Positions 45,133-54,324 are shown, counted from the first letter of the stretch. The stretch: DNA of 64,000 bases from Neoaquamicrobium sediminum (GCF_013240295.1 NZ_JABETK010000003.1:310001-374000), one strand, 5' to 3'. The notes: generated by a model not told the origin, from the sequence alone. Numbers and translations are program-made.

Positions 45133-45824
45133 CGGGCATCCTCTGAGGTCACTGTCTCCTGCTCGCGGCGGTAGGCGTAGACCTGGAAGCCGAGCGGATT
45201 TTCGAAGCGCCACTCGTTGCGCATTGGCGTATCGGTGTAGCGGAAGCGGACGACCGCAATCCAATGGCGGACGATCGATTCCGTGTCGCTGCGTTCGTTG
45301 GTCGAGAATCTGACGATCGCCGTGCTGGCGTTCGGGAAGGTCACCGACTTTATATCGACCAGCACCCGCTTCAGCCGTCCATAGACCTTGGCAGGGTTTT
45401 TGGCGTTTGCTGCGCTGTAGAGCGCCTGCAACTCACGTGCCGCCTCGTCTGTGGAGAGCAGCGCCGCGATCCCGAAATTCTCCTTGATGGCGTACGGGTC
45501 GTAGCCTTCCCGCGCTCGGATGTACCGCACGACATTGGCCTGTGTAACAGCCTGCTGTTCGGTCAAATTGGCGGGCCGCGTCAGTCCTGACTTGACCTCG
45601 ATATAGCCCGTAGCTTGGTCGACCGTGACGATGTAGGGCTCGAAGTCCTTCAAGGGCAGCATCAGCACGACCGCAACAAGGCTGAGCAAGGCAATTACGG
45701 CAAAGACGATCGAGAAGAACCACGCAACGCGCGCCGAACGTTTTGCGCGCTTGAAGATCTCCTGCTCCCAGACGTCTCCCTGTTGGAAATAGGAGCGCAG
45801 CGCGGTCTCGGACTTTTCAGCCAT
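45129..45824 (-). CDS. virB8: VirB8 inner-membrane T4SS protein
   Basis: This 231-residue protein has a short cytoplasmic N-terminus (FQQGDVWEQEIFKRAKRSAR), one membrane span (VAWFFSIVFAVIALLSLVAV) and a periplasmic NTF2-like domain (YIVTVDQATGYIEV; AREGYDPYAIKENF; YTDTPMRNEWRFENPLGFQV). The length is usual for the family. It nucleates assembly of the inner-membrane complex. Confidence 0.94.
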   Translation of the reverse strand: MAEKSETALRSYFQQGDVWEQEIFKRAKRSARVAWFFSIVFAVIALLSLVAVVLMLPLKDFEPYIVTVDQATGYIEVKSGLTRPANLTEQQAVTQANVVRYIRAREGYDPYAIKENFGIAALLSTDEAARELQALYSAANAKNPAKVYGRLKRVLVDIKSVTFPNASTAIVRFSTNERSDTESIVRHWIAVVRFRYTDTPMRNEWRFENPLGFQVYAYRREQETVTSEDAR

Positions 45825-45868
45825 ACCTGTTCAATCCCTGCCGTTCACGGTCAAGCCTCGACTGGCCT

Positions 45869-46876
45869 TCATGTTTGTGGTGGGGTGCCGTTGGATGCGA
45901 TCGCGCGCTGCATGGAGGCGCCCGCGCCGTTCGGCGGCGCATGCAGTCGGGCCTGGACGCGATGCAACGCGGTCTGCGTCTGGCGGGCGGATTGCCCGAT
46001 GGCCTCGCGGCTCAGATAGACGCCGCGGTAGGCGTGCCGGCGAGACTCATGACCAATCGCAGTGGCAAACGCTCCGACAATTCCCTGCGCAAGCGTCTGG
46101 ACCTGGAACAGAACAAATGCGCCGGCGACGCACAACAATATGAAGGCTGCGAAGTCGCTGAGCTTCAGTTCCCGATCGCCTGAGATGGCGTCGATCGCCG
46201 TAAGTTCCGGCTCCATCGCGGCGATCAGAAAGGCGGCGATGACATAAACGAACAGCGGGATGATCGCGTAGAGCAGCGATTGGTTCAGCCAACCAATGGC
46301 GTAGTTGCGTGTTGCATCGAAAAAGAAGCAGGAAATGAATATCGGCGCAGTGCCCAACAGCACCCAAAGGATCACTTTCGCCAGCACGAGAATGCCGAGG
46401 GCAATTGCAACGAAGACGCCGGCAAACACCATGATGATCATGCCGACCAGAGCCGGGAGTACCGACAGATAGCCGGCCTGCTCGGCGAAGGCCGCCGCCG
46501 CGACATTGGCCGTCTTCCAGATCTGGGAAAGCCCATGGGTGGGCTCGGCGACGCCGGTGCCGGAGGCAGACAGAATAGCTCGACCCGCCGCCTCAGGGAC
46601 CTCAGTCAACCACTGATAAACGAGGGCGTTGAAATTCGACCAGGTGCCGACCAGCACCAGGATGACGAAGCCGCGTACCAGCCTGCCGATGATTTCGGCA
46701 ACGCTGAGACGCGCCGTTCCAAGAAAGAGCTTAACGCCATAGAACAGGACGACGAGAATGAACAAAAGGCGAAGGAGCGGCTCCAGGTCCTGGCTCAGTG
46801 CCTCATAGGCGCGCTGTGCAAAGTTCTGTCCCGACGCGTCGATCCGATTCAGCAATTGGCCAATGAAGTCTTCCAC
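45869..46876 (-). CDS. virB6: VirB6 polytopic T4SS channel protein
   Basis: This 335-residue protein has at least five hydrophobic segments (LLRLLFILVVLFYGVKLFLG; FVILVLVGTWSNFNALVYQW; MIIMVFAGVFVAIALGILVL; LLYAIIPLFVYVIAAFLIAA) and a short polar C-terminus. VirB6/TrbL proteins form the inner-membrane channel for DNA. It is coded between virB7 and virB8 in the operon. Confidence 0.92.
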   Translation of the reverse strand: MEDFIGQLLNRIDASGQNFAQRAYEALSQDLEPLLRLLFILVVLFYGVKLFLGTARLSVAEIIGRLVRGFVILVLVGTWSNFNALVYQWLTEVPEAAGRAILSASGTGVAEPTHGLSQIWKTANVAAAAFAEQAGYLSVLPALVGMIIMVFAGVFVAIALGILVLAKVILWVLLGTAPIFISCFFFDATRNYAIGWLNQSLLYAIIPLFVYVIAAFLIAAMEPELTAIDAISGDRELKLSDFAAFILLCVAGAFVLFQVQTLAQGIVGAFATAIGHESRRHAYRGVYLSREAIGQSARQTQTALHRVQARLHAPPNGAGASMQRAIASNGTPPQT

Positions 46877-46885
46877 CGCCCTGCC

Positions 46886-47107
46886 CTATTCGTCGTTCGT
46901 CGGCGCCAGTTCCCGGATCGCCGCCAACGCGGCGGCCCGGTCGGTGTTGAGCGCGTGCATGGCCCCGCATTCACCTAGCGGCGCGTAGCTCGCAATGTGA
47001 GCAGGCCTCTTGCACGGAGCGGTCTTTTCGCGCGGCGTGCCGCATCCGCTGGCGACGATGGCTACAAAGAGCAATGCAGCGGTCAAGATCCATCCACGGC
47101 CCATCAT
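46886..47107 (-). CDS. virB7: VirB7-like small lipoprotein
   Basis: This 73-residue protein has a signal and lipobox (ILTAALLFVAIVASGC) placing an acylated cysteine at the outer membrane. Size and position between virB5 and virB6 fit the VirB7 role of anchoring the core complex. The start overlaps the virB5 stop. Sequence identity to VirB7 is too weak to be certain; entry-exclusion lipoproteins look similar. Confidence 0.66.
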   Translation of the reverse strand: MMGRGWILTAALLFVAIVASGCGTPREKTAPCKRPAHIASYAPLGECGAMHALNTDRAAALAAIRELAPTNDE

Positions 47108-47802
47108 TCGTAGCGCAATGCCTTGCGGGTGTTCGACATGTCGGTGAGCTTGCGCTGGTTCTCGGCATGCAGGGACTGCACCCCCGCATTGAGGACGCCG
47201 ATCATCTCGTTGAGAGTGAGCCCGGTTTGCACCTGAAGCTGGGTGTTCTGGTCGATTGAGCCTTTGATGTCCCCAGCCTTGCCGATCTCGCCGCCCGCGG
47301 TTTCGAGCGCGGAGCGACGCGCCTCGACCGCCTGCTGGGATCCGTTGATCAGCGCCGACACGCCCATCACCGTTTTCATGAGTTCTTCGTAGGACTTGTC
47401 GCTGGAAAGCGAACCGTCCTCCTTGCCGGACAGCGAACGGACAAGCTGGAGCCCGTTGATGAAGAGCGTCACGGCTTCCACGATCTTGGGATCGAGCGAC
47501 CCGAAATCGGCAGTCCCGCCTTTGAGGAGGTCGTTGAAGGAAGGCATCGACGACACGCTGAAACCGTTGCCGATGGCGATGTCCTTTAGCGGACCGGCAT
47601 CACCGCCGCGCTCTCCGGTCACTGCCTTGAGCGTGTCCTCGACTGTTGTGAGGATCTCCTTGTTGGTGTCGAGGATGTTTGCCGTCTTTTCGGCGGTGTC
47701 ACGCGCGACGGCATAGTTGCTCTTGTCGATGACCGGAATGTCGGCTGCAGCCGGCGAACAGGCCGTGCCGATCAGCGTCAGAATAGCCAGTGCTCGGTTC
47801 AC
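47104..47802 (-). CDS. virB5: VirB5-like minor pilus protein
   Basis: This 232-residue secreted helical protein has signal RALAILTLIGTACSPAAA and long amphipathic helices (KTANILDTNKEILTTVEDTL; IDQNTQLQVQTGLTLNEMIG). VirB5 sits at the pilus tip and contacts recipient cells. The C-terminal QTGLTLNEMIGVLNAG-type segment is characteristic of the family. It lies between a lytic transglycosylase gene and virB7. Confidence 0.82.
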   Translation of the reverse strand: MNRALAILTLIGTACSPAAADIPVIDKSNYAVARDTAEKTANILDTNKEILTTVEDTLKAVTGERGGDAGPLKDIAIGNGFSVSSMPSFNDLLKGGTADFGSLDPKIVEAVTLFINGLQLVRSLSGKEDGSLSSDKSYEELMKTVMGVSALINGSQQAVEARRSALETAGGEIGKAGDIKGSIDQNTQLQVQTGLTLNEMIGVLNAGVQSLHAENQRKLTDMSNTRKALRYE

Positions 47803-47816
47803 GTTGATCTCCTCAA

Positions 47817-48893
47817 TCAGTGCGTTTCAAGAAGCAGTTCGGCCTGCGCGTCGATACGCAGTACACAAGCCGTGGCAGCGTCATCCCAGTCGAAGCCTTG
47901 CCGCGCTTCGCATTGGCCGGCGACCTGTCGTCCATCGTCCTCTTCCTGGCCGCGGTAGTCGGTCGAGCGGTTCGCCCCCGACATGTCGCCGAGCGTCATC
48001 GCGTTGTTGGAATTGATGAGATCCGCGAATGTGGTACCCAATTGGATCAGCCGGTTCATCAGTTCGACATTGGCACCGCGCGCTCCGGAGTTGTGGTCCC
48101 AGCTGTCCTGAATCGTGCCGGTTCCCATCGCTCCCAACTGGTGCAGCCAGGACAAAACGTCGTTGGATCCATCCGCGACCGCTGCAGTCAGGCCCATTGC
48201 GTTGATCGTGCTGGCGCGGGCGCTTTCATAAGCGCTGCCGCCGCCGTAATTCAGGGGAATGCCCGATTTGTCGGAGCCGCCGAAGGCCGGTAGCCACTTT
48301 TGGGTGATGCTCGCCACATAACCTCGCGTTTCCTTGAACGGAGGAATGCCGCCATATTTGCTCACATTGCCGTGGCCGGCATTGTAGGCTGCGAGCGCCA
48401 GCAGGACATTGCCGTCGTAGCGGCGCAGCTGTTGCTTGAAGTAGCGCGCGCCACCGCGAAGGTTCTGTTCGATATTGTGCGGATCGACGCCAAGATCCCC
48501 GGCCGTGCCCGGCATCAGCTGGGCCAGTCCGATCGCGCCCGCGGATGAGTGAGCGCACGGATTGAATCGGCTTTCCTGATAGACGAGCGCCAGGAACTGG
48601 TTCTCGTTTATTCCCTCCTCGCGTGCGATCCTCCGAACCATTCCAGCAATCGCCGGATTGGCATTCGCCGCGCCGATCGGATCGCCCTTGTGGCCATGCC
48701 GGTACATTGAGCACGTTACGCTCTGGTTGTTGATGTAACGGGCCTCGTCGACCTTTTCGATCTCGCCTGTCTTGCGGTCGCGATCGGCGCGTTCGTGGAG
48801 CACCGTGCCGTCGAGGGTCGGAATATCTGCGAAGGCGGGCGACACGGCGATGGCCGGCAGGAGAGCCAAAGGAACGATGTCCAGCATGATCAT
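47817..48893 (-). CDS. Lytic transglycosylase of the T4SS (VirB1 type, copy 2)
   Basis: This 358-residue secreted protein has a signal-like N-terminus (IVPLALLPAIAVSPAFA) and an SLT domain: catalytic glutamate in LVYQESRFNP, then GAIGLAQLMPGTA and ALAAYNAGHGNVSKYGG. It opens peptidoglycan for the channel. An additional C-terminal 130-residue region is Asn/Asp/Gly-rich and unusual. ATG 48893 overlaps the virB4 stop (ATGA). A second transglycosylase gene starts the operon. Confidence 0.88.
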   Translation of the reverse strand: MIMLDIVPLALLPAIAVSPAFADIPTLDGTVLHERADRDRKTGEIEKVDEARYINNQSVTCSMYRHGHKGDPIGAANANPAIAGMVRRIAREEGINENQFLALVYQESRFNPCAHSSAGAIGLAQLMPGTAGDLGVDPHNIEQNLRGGARYFKQQLRRYDGNVLLALAAYNAGHGNVSKYGGIPPFKETRGYVASITQKWLPAFGGSDKSGIPLNYGGGSAYESARASTINAMGLTAAVADGSNDVLSWLHQLGAMGTGTIQDSWDHNSGARGANVELMNRLIQLGTTFADLINSNNAMTLGDMSGANRSTDYRGQEEDDGRQVAGQCEARQGFDWDDAATACVLRIDAQAELLLETH

Positions 48894-51304
48894 GCCGCAC
48901 GCCCCCATCCGCAGAATTCGGACAACCACTTCGCCGGATCGTCGCCCAGGCGTTCGCGCAGTGCCGCGCACTGCTCGATCGTCTCCTTACGACCCGACAT
49001 CACGCGTACCAGGTCCGGCATTGAGGATAGGTCGAGGCGAGCAATGACGGAGTCGTTGCCATGCTTGATCAGAAAGGTGCGCCGCTCTGGCGGCGTATTG
49101 CGGATGAACGAAAATTCCTTTGCAGTCAGTCCGAAGCGGCGGACGTAGCTTTCTTCATCGGCGCGCGGATTGGGAAAATGCAGGGTCGTCGCGGACTGCT
49201 CGATCAGTGTATGGGACTGCGGCGCACGGGCGATGTCGGCCGCGGACTGGGTGCCGAAACCGACGATCCCGTTGAGCTTGCGGATCGTCTTCATCTTGTC
49301 GACGATGTAATTGGAAAAGAGCGGGTCCTGTAGAAGCTTCCAGCCCTCGTCCATGAAGATCATGACCGGCTCGCCGGTGAGCAACTCATCCAGCCGGTGG
49401 TAGAGATACATCAGCGCCGGCGTACGCACTTCGCTGTTATCGAGAATGTGGGTCATATCGAAGCCGAAGATTCTCCGACCGGAAAACGACAGAACATCGC
49501 GCGGTGCGTTGAAGAGCCAGGCCTTCTCGCCCTCGCACCAAGGGCGTAAGCGTGACTGGAGATCGTTCGCGTCGGATCGCGCCCGACCCATCAGGAGACC
49601 GGACAGGTTGGCGAGCGTGCGCTGCTCGACCGGTTCCTGGCATATGCGGCCGATTGCTCTCTCGAGCGTGTCATCTTCTTCCTGGGAGAAGCCGCTGTCG
49701 TCAGACGGATCGAGCATGGCCTTGAGCAGGCGATGCAGGAATTCGCGGTTGGCGGCATTGTTTTCGAGTTGCAGCGGATTGAAGCCGGTTGCGACGCCTG
49801 GCTGCAGCACTTCGTAGGCGCCTCCGACGGCGCGCACGAAGATTTCGGCGCCACGATCCTTGTCGAAAAAGACGGCCTTTGGTTCCGGCGAAATACGGAA
49901 CGCCTGGGCGAGCAGGAATGTCAGCACGACTGTCTTGCCGGACCCGGTCGGACCGGTCACCAGAAAATGGCCGATGTCACGCTGGTGGAAGTTGAACCAG
50001 TAGGGCGTCTGCGACGTCGTCTCCAGGATCGAGATCGGCAAGCCCCAGTGGACCCCGCTCCCCTGCCCCGTCGCGAAATTGTGCAGCGACGAGAACCCGG
50101 AGAAGTTTGCGCTCGACAACATGCAGGAACGCGCGATGTAGGCATGATTGCCTGGCAGCTGCGCCCAGAAGGACGCCTCCAGATTGAGGTCTTCTCGAAG
50201 CCAGTTGATGTTCATGTCGGTCAGGCAGGAGCCGAGCTCGGCTACAGCCTTGTCGAGCTCGGAGAGCTCGCGCGACAGGCAAAGCAGGCTGAAATGGTGA
50301 TAGCCGAACACCGCCTCTTGGTTGAGCAGGCTGTTCAGCGCCAAGTCGATGTCGGTCTCGACGGTGCTGCCTGATTCATCCGAGGCATGGATCTGACGCT
50401 GCAGACGAGAGATGCGCTCCTGGGCGATCGGCTTGTCGGCGAGCGTAAACGATTGTGTGCAGATGAACTCGTGGTTCCTCTGCAGAAGACCGTCGAGCAT
50501 GCCGGGCCCGGAGAACGGCGGATACTCCTTGATCGAGAGCATCGCACCGAAACGGTTGTCGGCGTCCGTCGGCCCCTGGGCCTGCATCGTGCGCTTGGAA
50601 AAGTGCAGGCGCGATGTGCCGACATAATTGCGGATGCCCATGCGCGGCAGACGCATGTCGCGCGCGAGGCCGCAGGTCAGCAAGGTGTTGAAAAAGGCGC
50701 AAGGTTCAGAATAGGGATCGCCGTTGCGATAGACGATGCCGAGCGGCCGGGCACCATATTTCTGTAGCTCACGCGTGACGTTGCCGACGACCTCTTCGAG
50801 CTCGTTGATTTGCTCGTGCATACGCTGCTGTCGCACGTCGGCACCGGCAGACCGATCAAGAAGGCGGGAAAACATCTCGGCAACCCCAAGCGCGCCGCGC
50901 ATGCCGGAGCGAACGATCGTCAAATAGAGCTCGTTGGTGAACATGCGCTTGGCGTCCAGCGACGCCATGTAGCGCTCGTCAAGAAGCGCGCAGAACGGGT
51001 CGGAGAAGCTGCCGCCGATCGTCGGCTTCACTTCCTTGCGCACGACCGTCGACCAAAGCGCATAGCGGCTGGAGCCGAGCGCACGGATCATCGTGTTCTG
51101 CACGACGGCGCGCATATTGAGCTCGGCTTGATCCTCCGTCTGGAAAAACAGTCCGTCCAGCTTGATCACGGATGCGATGGAGCCGCTTTCGAGCCCTATC
51201 ACCGTATCGGCGACATGGCGGAGATACGGAATGTGCGACGACATCGGCCGATCGCGCCGGCTTTCTCGCCCGAACCCCAATTCCGCGGCAACGACGCTCA
51301 GCAT
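48890..51304 (-). CDS. virB4: VirB4 T4SS ATPase
   Basis: This 804-residue ATPase has Walker A FLVTGPTGSGKTVVLTFLL and Walker B MIFMDEGWKLLQDPL plus the CagE/VirB4 N-terminal domain (LHFSKRTMQAQGPTD; SIKEYPPFSGPGMLDGLL). It energises pilus and channel assembly. ATG 51304 starts two bases after the virB3 stop; longer open frames upstream run antisense-like through virB3 and are rejected. Confidence 0.95.
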   Translation of the reverse strand: MLSVVAAELGFGRESRRDRPMSSHIPYLRHVADTVIGLESGSIASVIKLDGLFFQTEDQAELNMRAVVQNTMIRALGSSRYALWSTVVRKEVKPTIGGSFSDPFCALLDERYMASLDAKRMFTNELYLTIVRSGMRGALGVAEMFSRLLDRSAGADVRQQRMHEQINELEEVVGNVTRELQKYGARPLGIVYRNGDPYSEPCAFFNTLLTCGLARDMRLPRMGIRNYVGTSRLHFSKRTMQAQGPTDADNRFGAMLSIKEYPPFSGPGMLDGLLQRNHEFICTQSFTLADKPIAQERISRLQRQIHASDESGSTVETDIDLALNSLLNQEAVFGYHHFSLLCLSRELSELDKAVAELGSCLTDMNINWLREDLNLEASFWAQLPGNHAYIARSCMLSSANFSGFSSLHNFATGQGSGVHWGLPISILETTSQTPYWFNFHQRDIGHFLVTGPTGSGKTVVLTFLLAQAFRISPEPKAVFFDKDRGAEIFVRAVGGAYEVLQPGVATGFNPLQLENNAANREFLHRLLKAMLDPSDDSGFSQEEDDTLERAIGRICQEPVEQRTLANLSGLLMGRARSDANDLQSRLRPWCEGEKAWLFNAPRDVLSFSGRRIFGFDMTHILDNSEVRTPALMYLYHRLDELLTGEPVMIFMDEGWKLLQDPLFSNYIVDKMKTIRKLNGIVGFGTQSAADIARAPQSHTLIEQSATTLHFPNPRADEESYVRRFGLTAKEFSFIRNTPPERRTFLIKHGNDSVIARLDLSSMPDLVRVMSGRKETIEQCAALRERLGDDPAKWLSEFCGWGRAA

Positions 51305-51306
51305 GA

Positions 51307-51606
51307 TCAAGGTCCGAAGGAGTTCGTGCGCCAGAACAGCCGGTTCCGCGTTCGCGGCGTTCGACGCCCAACCACCTGGGCAATGTCGAGGACGCGCATG
51401 TCGCTCGTGCAAAGCGCAAACAGCGCGAGGTAGATCAGCGGTGCGATCAGTACCGACCAGAAGCTCGAACTCACAAGGAAGGCGATCAGCGTGAAGCCGA
51501 CGATGATGTAGAAGGCGTTCAGCGGGATGCCCCACATCATGGGTGGCCGGGTCAGGCCGATGATCAGCGGCGTCAGTTGAGGTTTCTCGTCGGCGAACCT
51601 GGTCAT
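51307..51606 (-). CDS. virB3: VirB3 inner-membrane T4SS protein
   Basis: This 99-residue protein begins TRFADEKPQLTPLIIGLTRP and has two membrane spans (LNAFYIIVGFTLIAFLVSSS; VLIAPLIYLALFALCTSD). The size and the PPMMWGIP motif are typical of VirB3. It works with VirB4 in pilus formation. The start lies 2 bases after the virB2 stop. Confidence 0.93.
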   Translation of the reverse strand: MTRFADEKPQLTPLIIGLTRPPMMWGIPLNAFYIIVGFTLIAFLVSSSFWSVLIAPLIYLALFALCTSDMRVLDIAQVVGRRTPRTRNRLFWRTNSFGP

Positions 51607-51608
51607 GG

Positions 51609-51944
51609 TCAGCTTCCGACGGCCGCGATCATCTCGTCGACAATCGCAGGTGCTCCAAAGACCAGACCGATGCCGAGCACGACCGCTCCGGCTGTGAACC
51701 AGGAGAGCCGCCCCGCGAAGGCGAGGAAGCCGAGCGCGATGACCGCGATGATCGCCAGCAGGCGTCCGAATGGTCCTGTGATGAAATCGACGATCATCTG
51801 CACGGCGGTCTCGAGCGGTGCGAAGGCGCTGGAGCTCTGCGCAAAGGCGGGTTCCGCGATGGCGAGGCTGGTGAGCAGGATTGCGCTGACCGCTAGCGGG
51901 CGCATCACGACCTGGGTCTTCATCAAATTGGGAATTTCGTTCAT
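51609..51944 (-). CDS. virB2: VirB2 major pilin
   Basis: This 111-residue prepilin has a long signal peptide (PLAVSAILLTSLAIAEPAFAQ, cleavage after AFA) and two hydrophobic helices (LLAIIAVIALGFLAFAGRLS; WFTAGAVVLGIGLVFGAPAI). Length and pattern match VirB2. It makes up the conjugative pilus. It follows the first transglycosylase gene by 12 bases. Confidence 0.93.
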   Translation of the reverse strand: MNEIPNLMKTQVVMRPLAVSAILLTSLAIAEPAFAQSSSAFAPLETAVQMIVDFITGPFGRLLAIIAVIALGFLAFAGRLSWFTAGAVVLGIGLVFGAPAIVDEMIAAVGS

Positions 51945-51956
51945 TGTGACCTCCGG

Positions 51957-52835
51957 CTAGAAATGCATGACCCCGCCGACCCACTGTCGGCGTTCGCGCA
52001 ACGTGATGACCCCGCTGGCATCCCCAGAACCGTGGCCCTCATTCGGTGAGGGCGGCAGCGCGTATGCGGTTGGGCTGCTGCCCGCAAGGCTCAATTTGGC
52101 ATTGAGGACTTGGGCGACGAATTCGACGGTATCCGGCATTGGGGGAATGCCGCGATGCTCCCGCACGCGGCTCTCGCCAGCGTGGTAGGCGGCAGCGACC
52201 AGCAGCGGACTGTGAAACTCGTCGGTCAGTTGGCGCAGGTAGCGCACCCCGACATCGATGCTTTGCGCGGCGTCGCAGATGTCGGTGACGGCGAACCGCT
52301 CGGCGGTATCAGGTGGTAGCCGCATCGGCCAGATCGCATCGGTTGTCGAGCTGTGCTGTCGCTCGAGCCGGCTCTCGGCCGTTGCGACAGCGATGGCAAA
52401 TCGGGGATCGACCTGATGTCGCTGTGCCGCCTCGATGACGAGACGGGCGATTTGTTCGGGTGATACGGGTGAATGATCGCATCGTAAATCGCTGTCAGTT
52501 TCACTACCAATATGGTTGTGAACCGTCTCCGGGCCGGTCGCGCCGGTCGAAGTCGCTCCCCTGGCACCCGTAGGCTCGCCTCTACGAATGACCTGACCGG
52601 ATTCGCTCGGCACGTAGTCGTCCTGCTGCCTCGCCCAGCGCGCTTCGTCAACCGTGTCAGGGGACGGCAGCCCACGACCTTGCAATGCAACTGCGCCTGG
52701 CGGGACGTGGCCTGTCGAGGGTTCAACCAGAGCCTCGGCCGGCATTGCGTGAACCGAAGCAAGCGAAAGGCCACCTGTGATGATGGTCACCGCTATCAGC
52801 GGCGCGGCGGAGAGTGATGATGGCTGCTTCGCCAT
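51957..52835 (-). CDS. virB1: Lytic transglycosylase of the T4SS (VirB1, copy 1)
   Basis: This 292-residue secreted protein has a signal peptide (LIAVTIITGGLSLASVHAMP), a Pro/Thr/Gly-rich linker (RRGEPTGARGATSTGATGPE) and a C-terminal SLT domain with catalytic glutamate in VATAESRLERQ and AAYHAGESRVREHRGIP. It is the first gene of the T4SS operon, facing the divergent secreted-protein genes. The domain is C-terminal, unlike that of copy 2. Confidence 0.85.
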   Translation of the reverse strand: MAKQPSSLSAAPLIAVTIITGGLSLASVHAMPAEALVEPSTGHVPPGAVALQGRGLPSPDTVDEARWARQQDDYVPSESGQVIRRGEPTGARGATSTGATGPETVHNHIGSETDSDLRCDHSPVSPEQIARLVIEAAQRHQVDPRFAIAVATAESRLERQHSSTTDAIWPMRLPPDTAERFAVTDICDAAQSIDVGVRYLRQLTDEFHSPLLVAAAYHAGESRVREHRGIPPMPDTVEFVAQVLNAKLSLAGSSPTAYALPPSPNEGHGSGDASGVITLRERRQWVGGVMHF

Positions 52836-52869
52836 GTTGCATCCCGGAACTGGACGTCGAATGTGGGAA

Positions 52870-52897
52870 TCGATAGGCGAGAGAAAAACAATGTCAA
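52870..52897 (-). promoter_or_regulatory. Candidate sigma-70 promoter of the T4SS operon
   Basis: On the minus strand TTGACA (52897-52892) and TATCGA (52875-52870) are separated by 16 bases and lie 35 bases upstream of the virB1 ATG (52835). The surrounding 80 bases are AT-rich with partial GATTG/CAATC dyads. No other candidate is seen upstream of the operon. Confidence 0.4.
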
Positions 52898-52976
52898 TTT
52901 GATTGTGATTTTTTCTTGCAATCGCAAAAGAGGCGTACCAGTGTCGGGTACGATCAGACGTTGGAGCCGACTCTCA

Positions 52977-53579
52977 ATGAGACGAACAGCCTGTTGCCTG
53001 TTGGCGATTAGCGCGCTTCTGCCAGCTTATGCGGCCGAGCCTGTGGACGAAGCGTACATTCGTTCATTGGCGGCGCCCGGAAGGACGGTGCTGGTCATGG
53101 AATGTTATGACGGTCATGGACAGGTGTCAGAGCGCAAAGGCTATGCCTCCGCGTCGGGCTTCAAGGCCATCTCGGCAACCGCTTTTCGCGTCGCCGCAAA
53201 TTTGACCGTGCGCCTGTTCGGGATCGAGCCGTGTGAGGGCGACATGGTCAACCGGAAGGAGGAATTTGCGGGCACCTGCGACGACTACGCTCGACACGGG
53301 CTGGAAACCCTTCTGCAGTCACCGCGGGTCATCTTCTGCAGGGCTTTTGTCAGCGAGAGCGGCGGGTCCGTACAGAATGCCACCTGTTATGGCTACTATC
53401 ACTATCCAGGCAGCCTCGACACGATCGACATGTTCGAGGAAGAACTGGTCTCGCTCGGCAGCCACCGTATCGCCAAGCGCCCTGACGGGTCGCTGGCGCG
53501 CCCCGACCTCAAGGAGGCCGAGGCTATCGGTCGCCGCGGCTACGGCATGTGGGCGGACCCGAGGGTCGCTGCGCAATGA
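52977..53579 (+). CDS. Secreted degenerate SNase-like protein
   Basis: This protein of about 200 residues has a signal peptide (ACCLLAISALLPAYA). The body resembles a staphylococcal-nuclease fold (ATAFRVAANLTVRLFGIEP, CEGDM; LKEAEAIGRRGYGMWADPR), but conserved nuclease residues appear replaced: the usual D-T-P-E is IEPCE and no DGDT motif is seen. It may be a non-catalytic relative. ATG 52977 is chosen because the signal peptide begins there. The gene is divergent from the T4SS operon and adjacent to a second such protein. Confidence 0.6.
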   Translation: MRRTACCLLAISALLPAYAAEPVDEAYIRSLAAPGRTVLVMECYDGHGQVSERKGYASASGFKAISATAFRVAANLTVRLFGIEPCEGDMVNRKEEFAGTCDDYARHGLETLLQSPRVIFCRAFVSESGGSVQNATCYGYYHYPGSLDTIDMFEEELVSLGSHRIAKRPDGSLARPDLKEAEAIGRRGYGMWADPRVAAQ

Positions 53580-53625
53580 ACGTCCCTCCCCCTCTCCAGA
53601 GCATGGCAGGGCGGGAGTCCATGCC

Positions 53626-54324
53626 ATGACGCGAGCCGTCGGCGTCAGGTCGGGCATGGTCGCGCTGCTGGTGATCGCCTTTACCGGTGCTTCCCATGCG
53701 GCTGATCTGTTGCAGGGCGGTCGAGAACCTTCGGTCGGGATCGGTTCAGTTCCCTACCGCGGCCATGTGACCGAAATCTCTGGCCGCGCAACAATCGTCG
53801 ATGGGCATACTCTGTGGTTTCCGCAGAACGGCCTGGCGGTGCGCTTGGCCTCGATCGACACGTGTGAACTTCCCCAATGGTCCTACGATGCGCGCCGGCA
53901 CGGCGAGAATGCGATCCTTAAGCCGGTGCCTTGCGGTCCGTTGGCGAAGGCGTGGTTGAAGCGGTCGGTGGGTCCTGCTCGCGTGAACTGCGTCGTGCAA
54001 GGCAACGATGGCGATGGCGTTCCTCGCGGCCGCTGCACCGTGAACGGCCGCGACCTCGCATTGGAGATGGTGCGGGTCGGCTGGGCCCGGGCGACTGGGC
54101 AGGCACCCGCGCACTATCTGGCATGGCAGAAGCACGCCATGTCGGCCCGGTACGGCATGTGGGCAACCTACGTGCTCGACATGGACGAGTGGCGCGCAAA
54201 AGCCGCCGACCGGACGCTGTCTCGCCAACCGATCGCCGATTTCAATCTGCTTGCCGAGCGCGGTCTCGAAATCTCCCCGCCGTTTCAGGATGCGCGAAGG
54301 CATCCCCGACGAACTGACCGTTAG
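53626..54324 (+). CDS. Secreted thermonuclease-family (SNase-like) protein
   Basis: This 232-residue protein has a signal peptide (MVALLVIAFTGASHA). SNase motifs are visible: VDGHTLWF in place of DGDT, LAVRLASIDTCELP (Arg35, Asp40, Glu43 equivalents) and VPRGRCTVNGRDLALEMVRV. The metal ligand Asp21 equivalent is His, so activity may be altered. The C-terminal 80 residues are unlike other nucleases. It probably acts in the periplasm or outside, next to the conjugation genes. Confidence 0.72.
   Translation: MTRAVGVRSGMVALLVIAFTGASHAADLLQGGREPSVGIGSVPYRGHVTEISGRATIVDGHTLWFPQNGLAVRLASIDTCELPQWSYDARRHGENAILKPVPCGPLAKAWLKRSVGPARVNCVVQGNDGDGVPRGRCTVNGRDLALEMVRVGWARATGQAPAHYLAWQKHAMSARYGMWATYVLDMDEWRAKAADRTLSRQPIADFNLLAERGLEISPPFQDARRHPRRTDR

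Noticed and set aside
48890-51535. Longer virB4 start upstream of 51304
   Set aside because: The extra 77 residues overlap virB3 antiphase and lack VirB4 similarity; the start two bases after the virB3 stop fits the operon.
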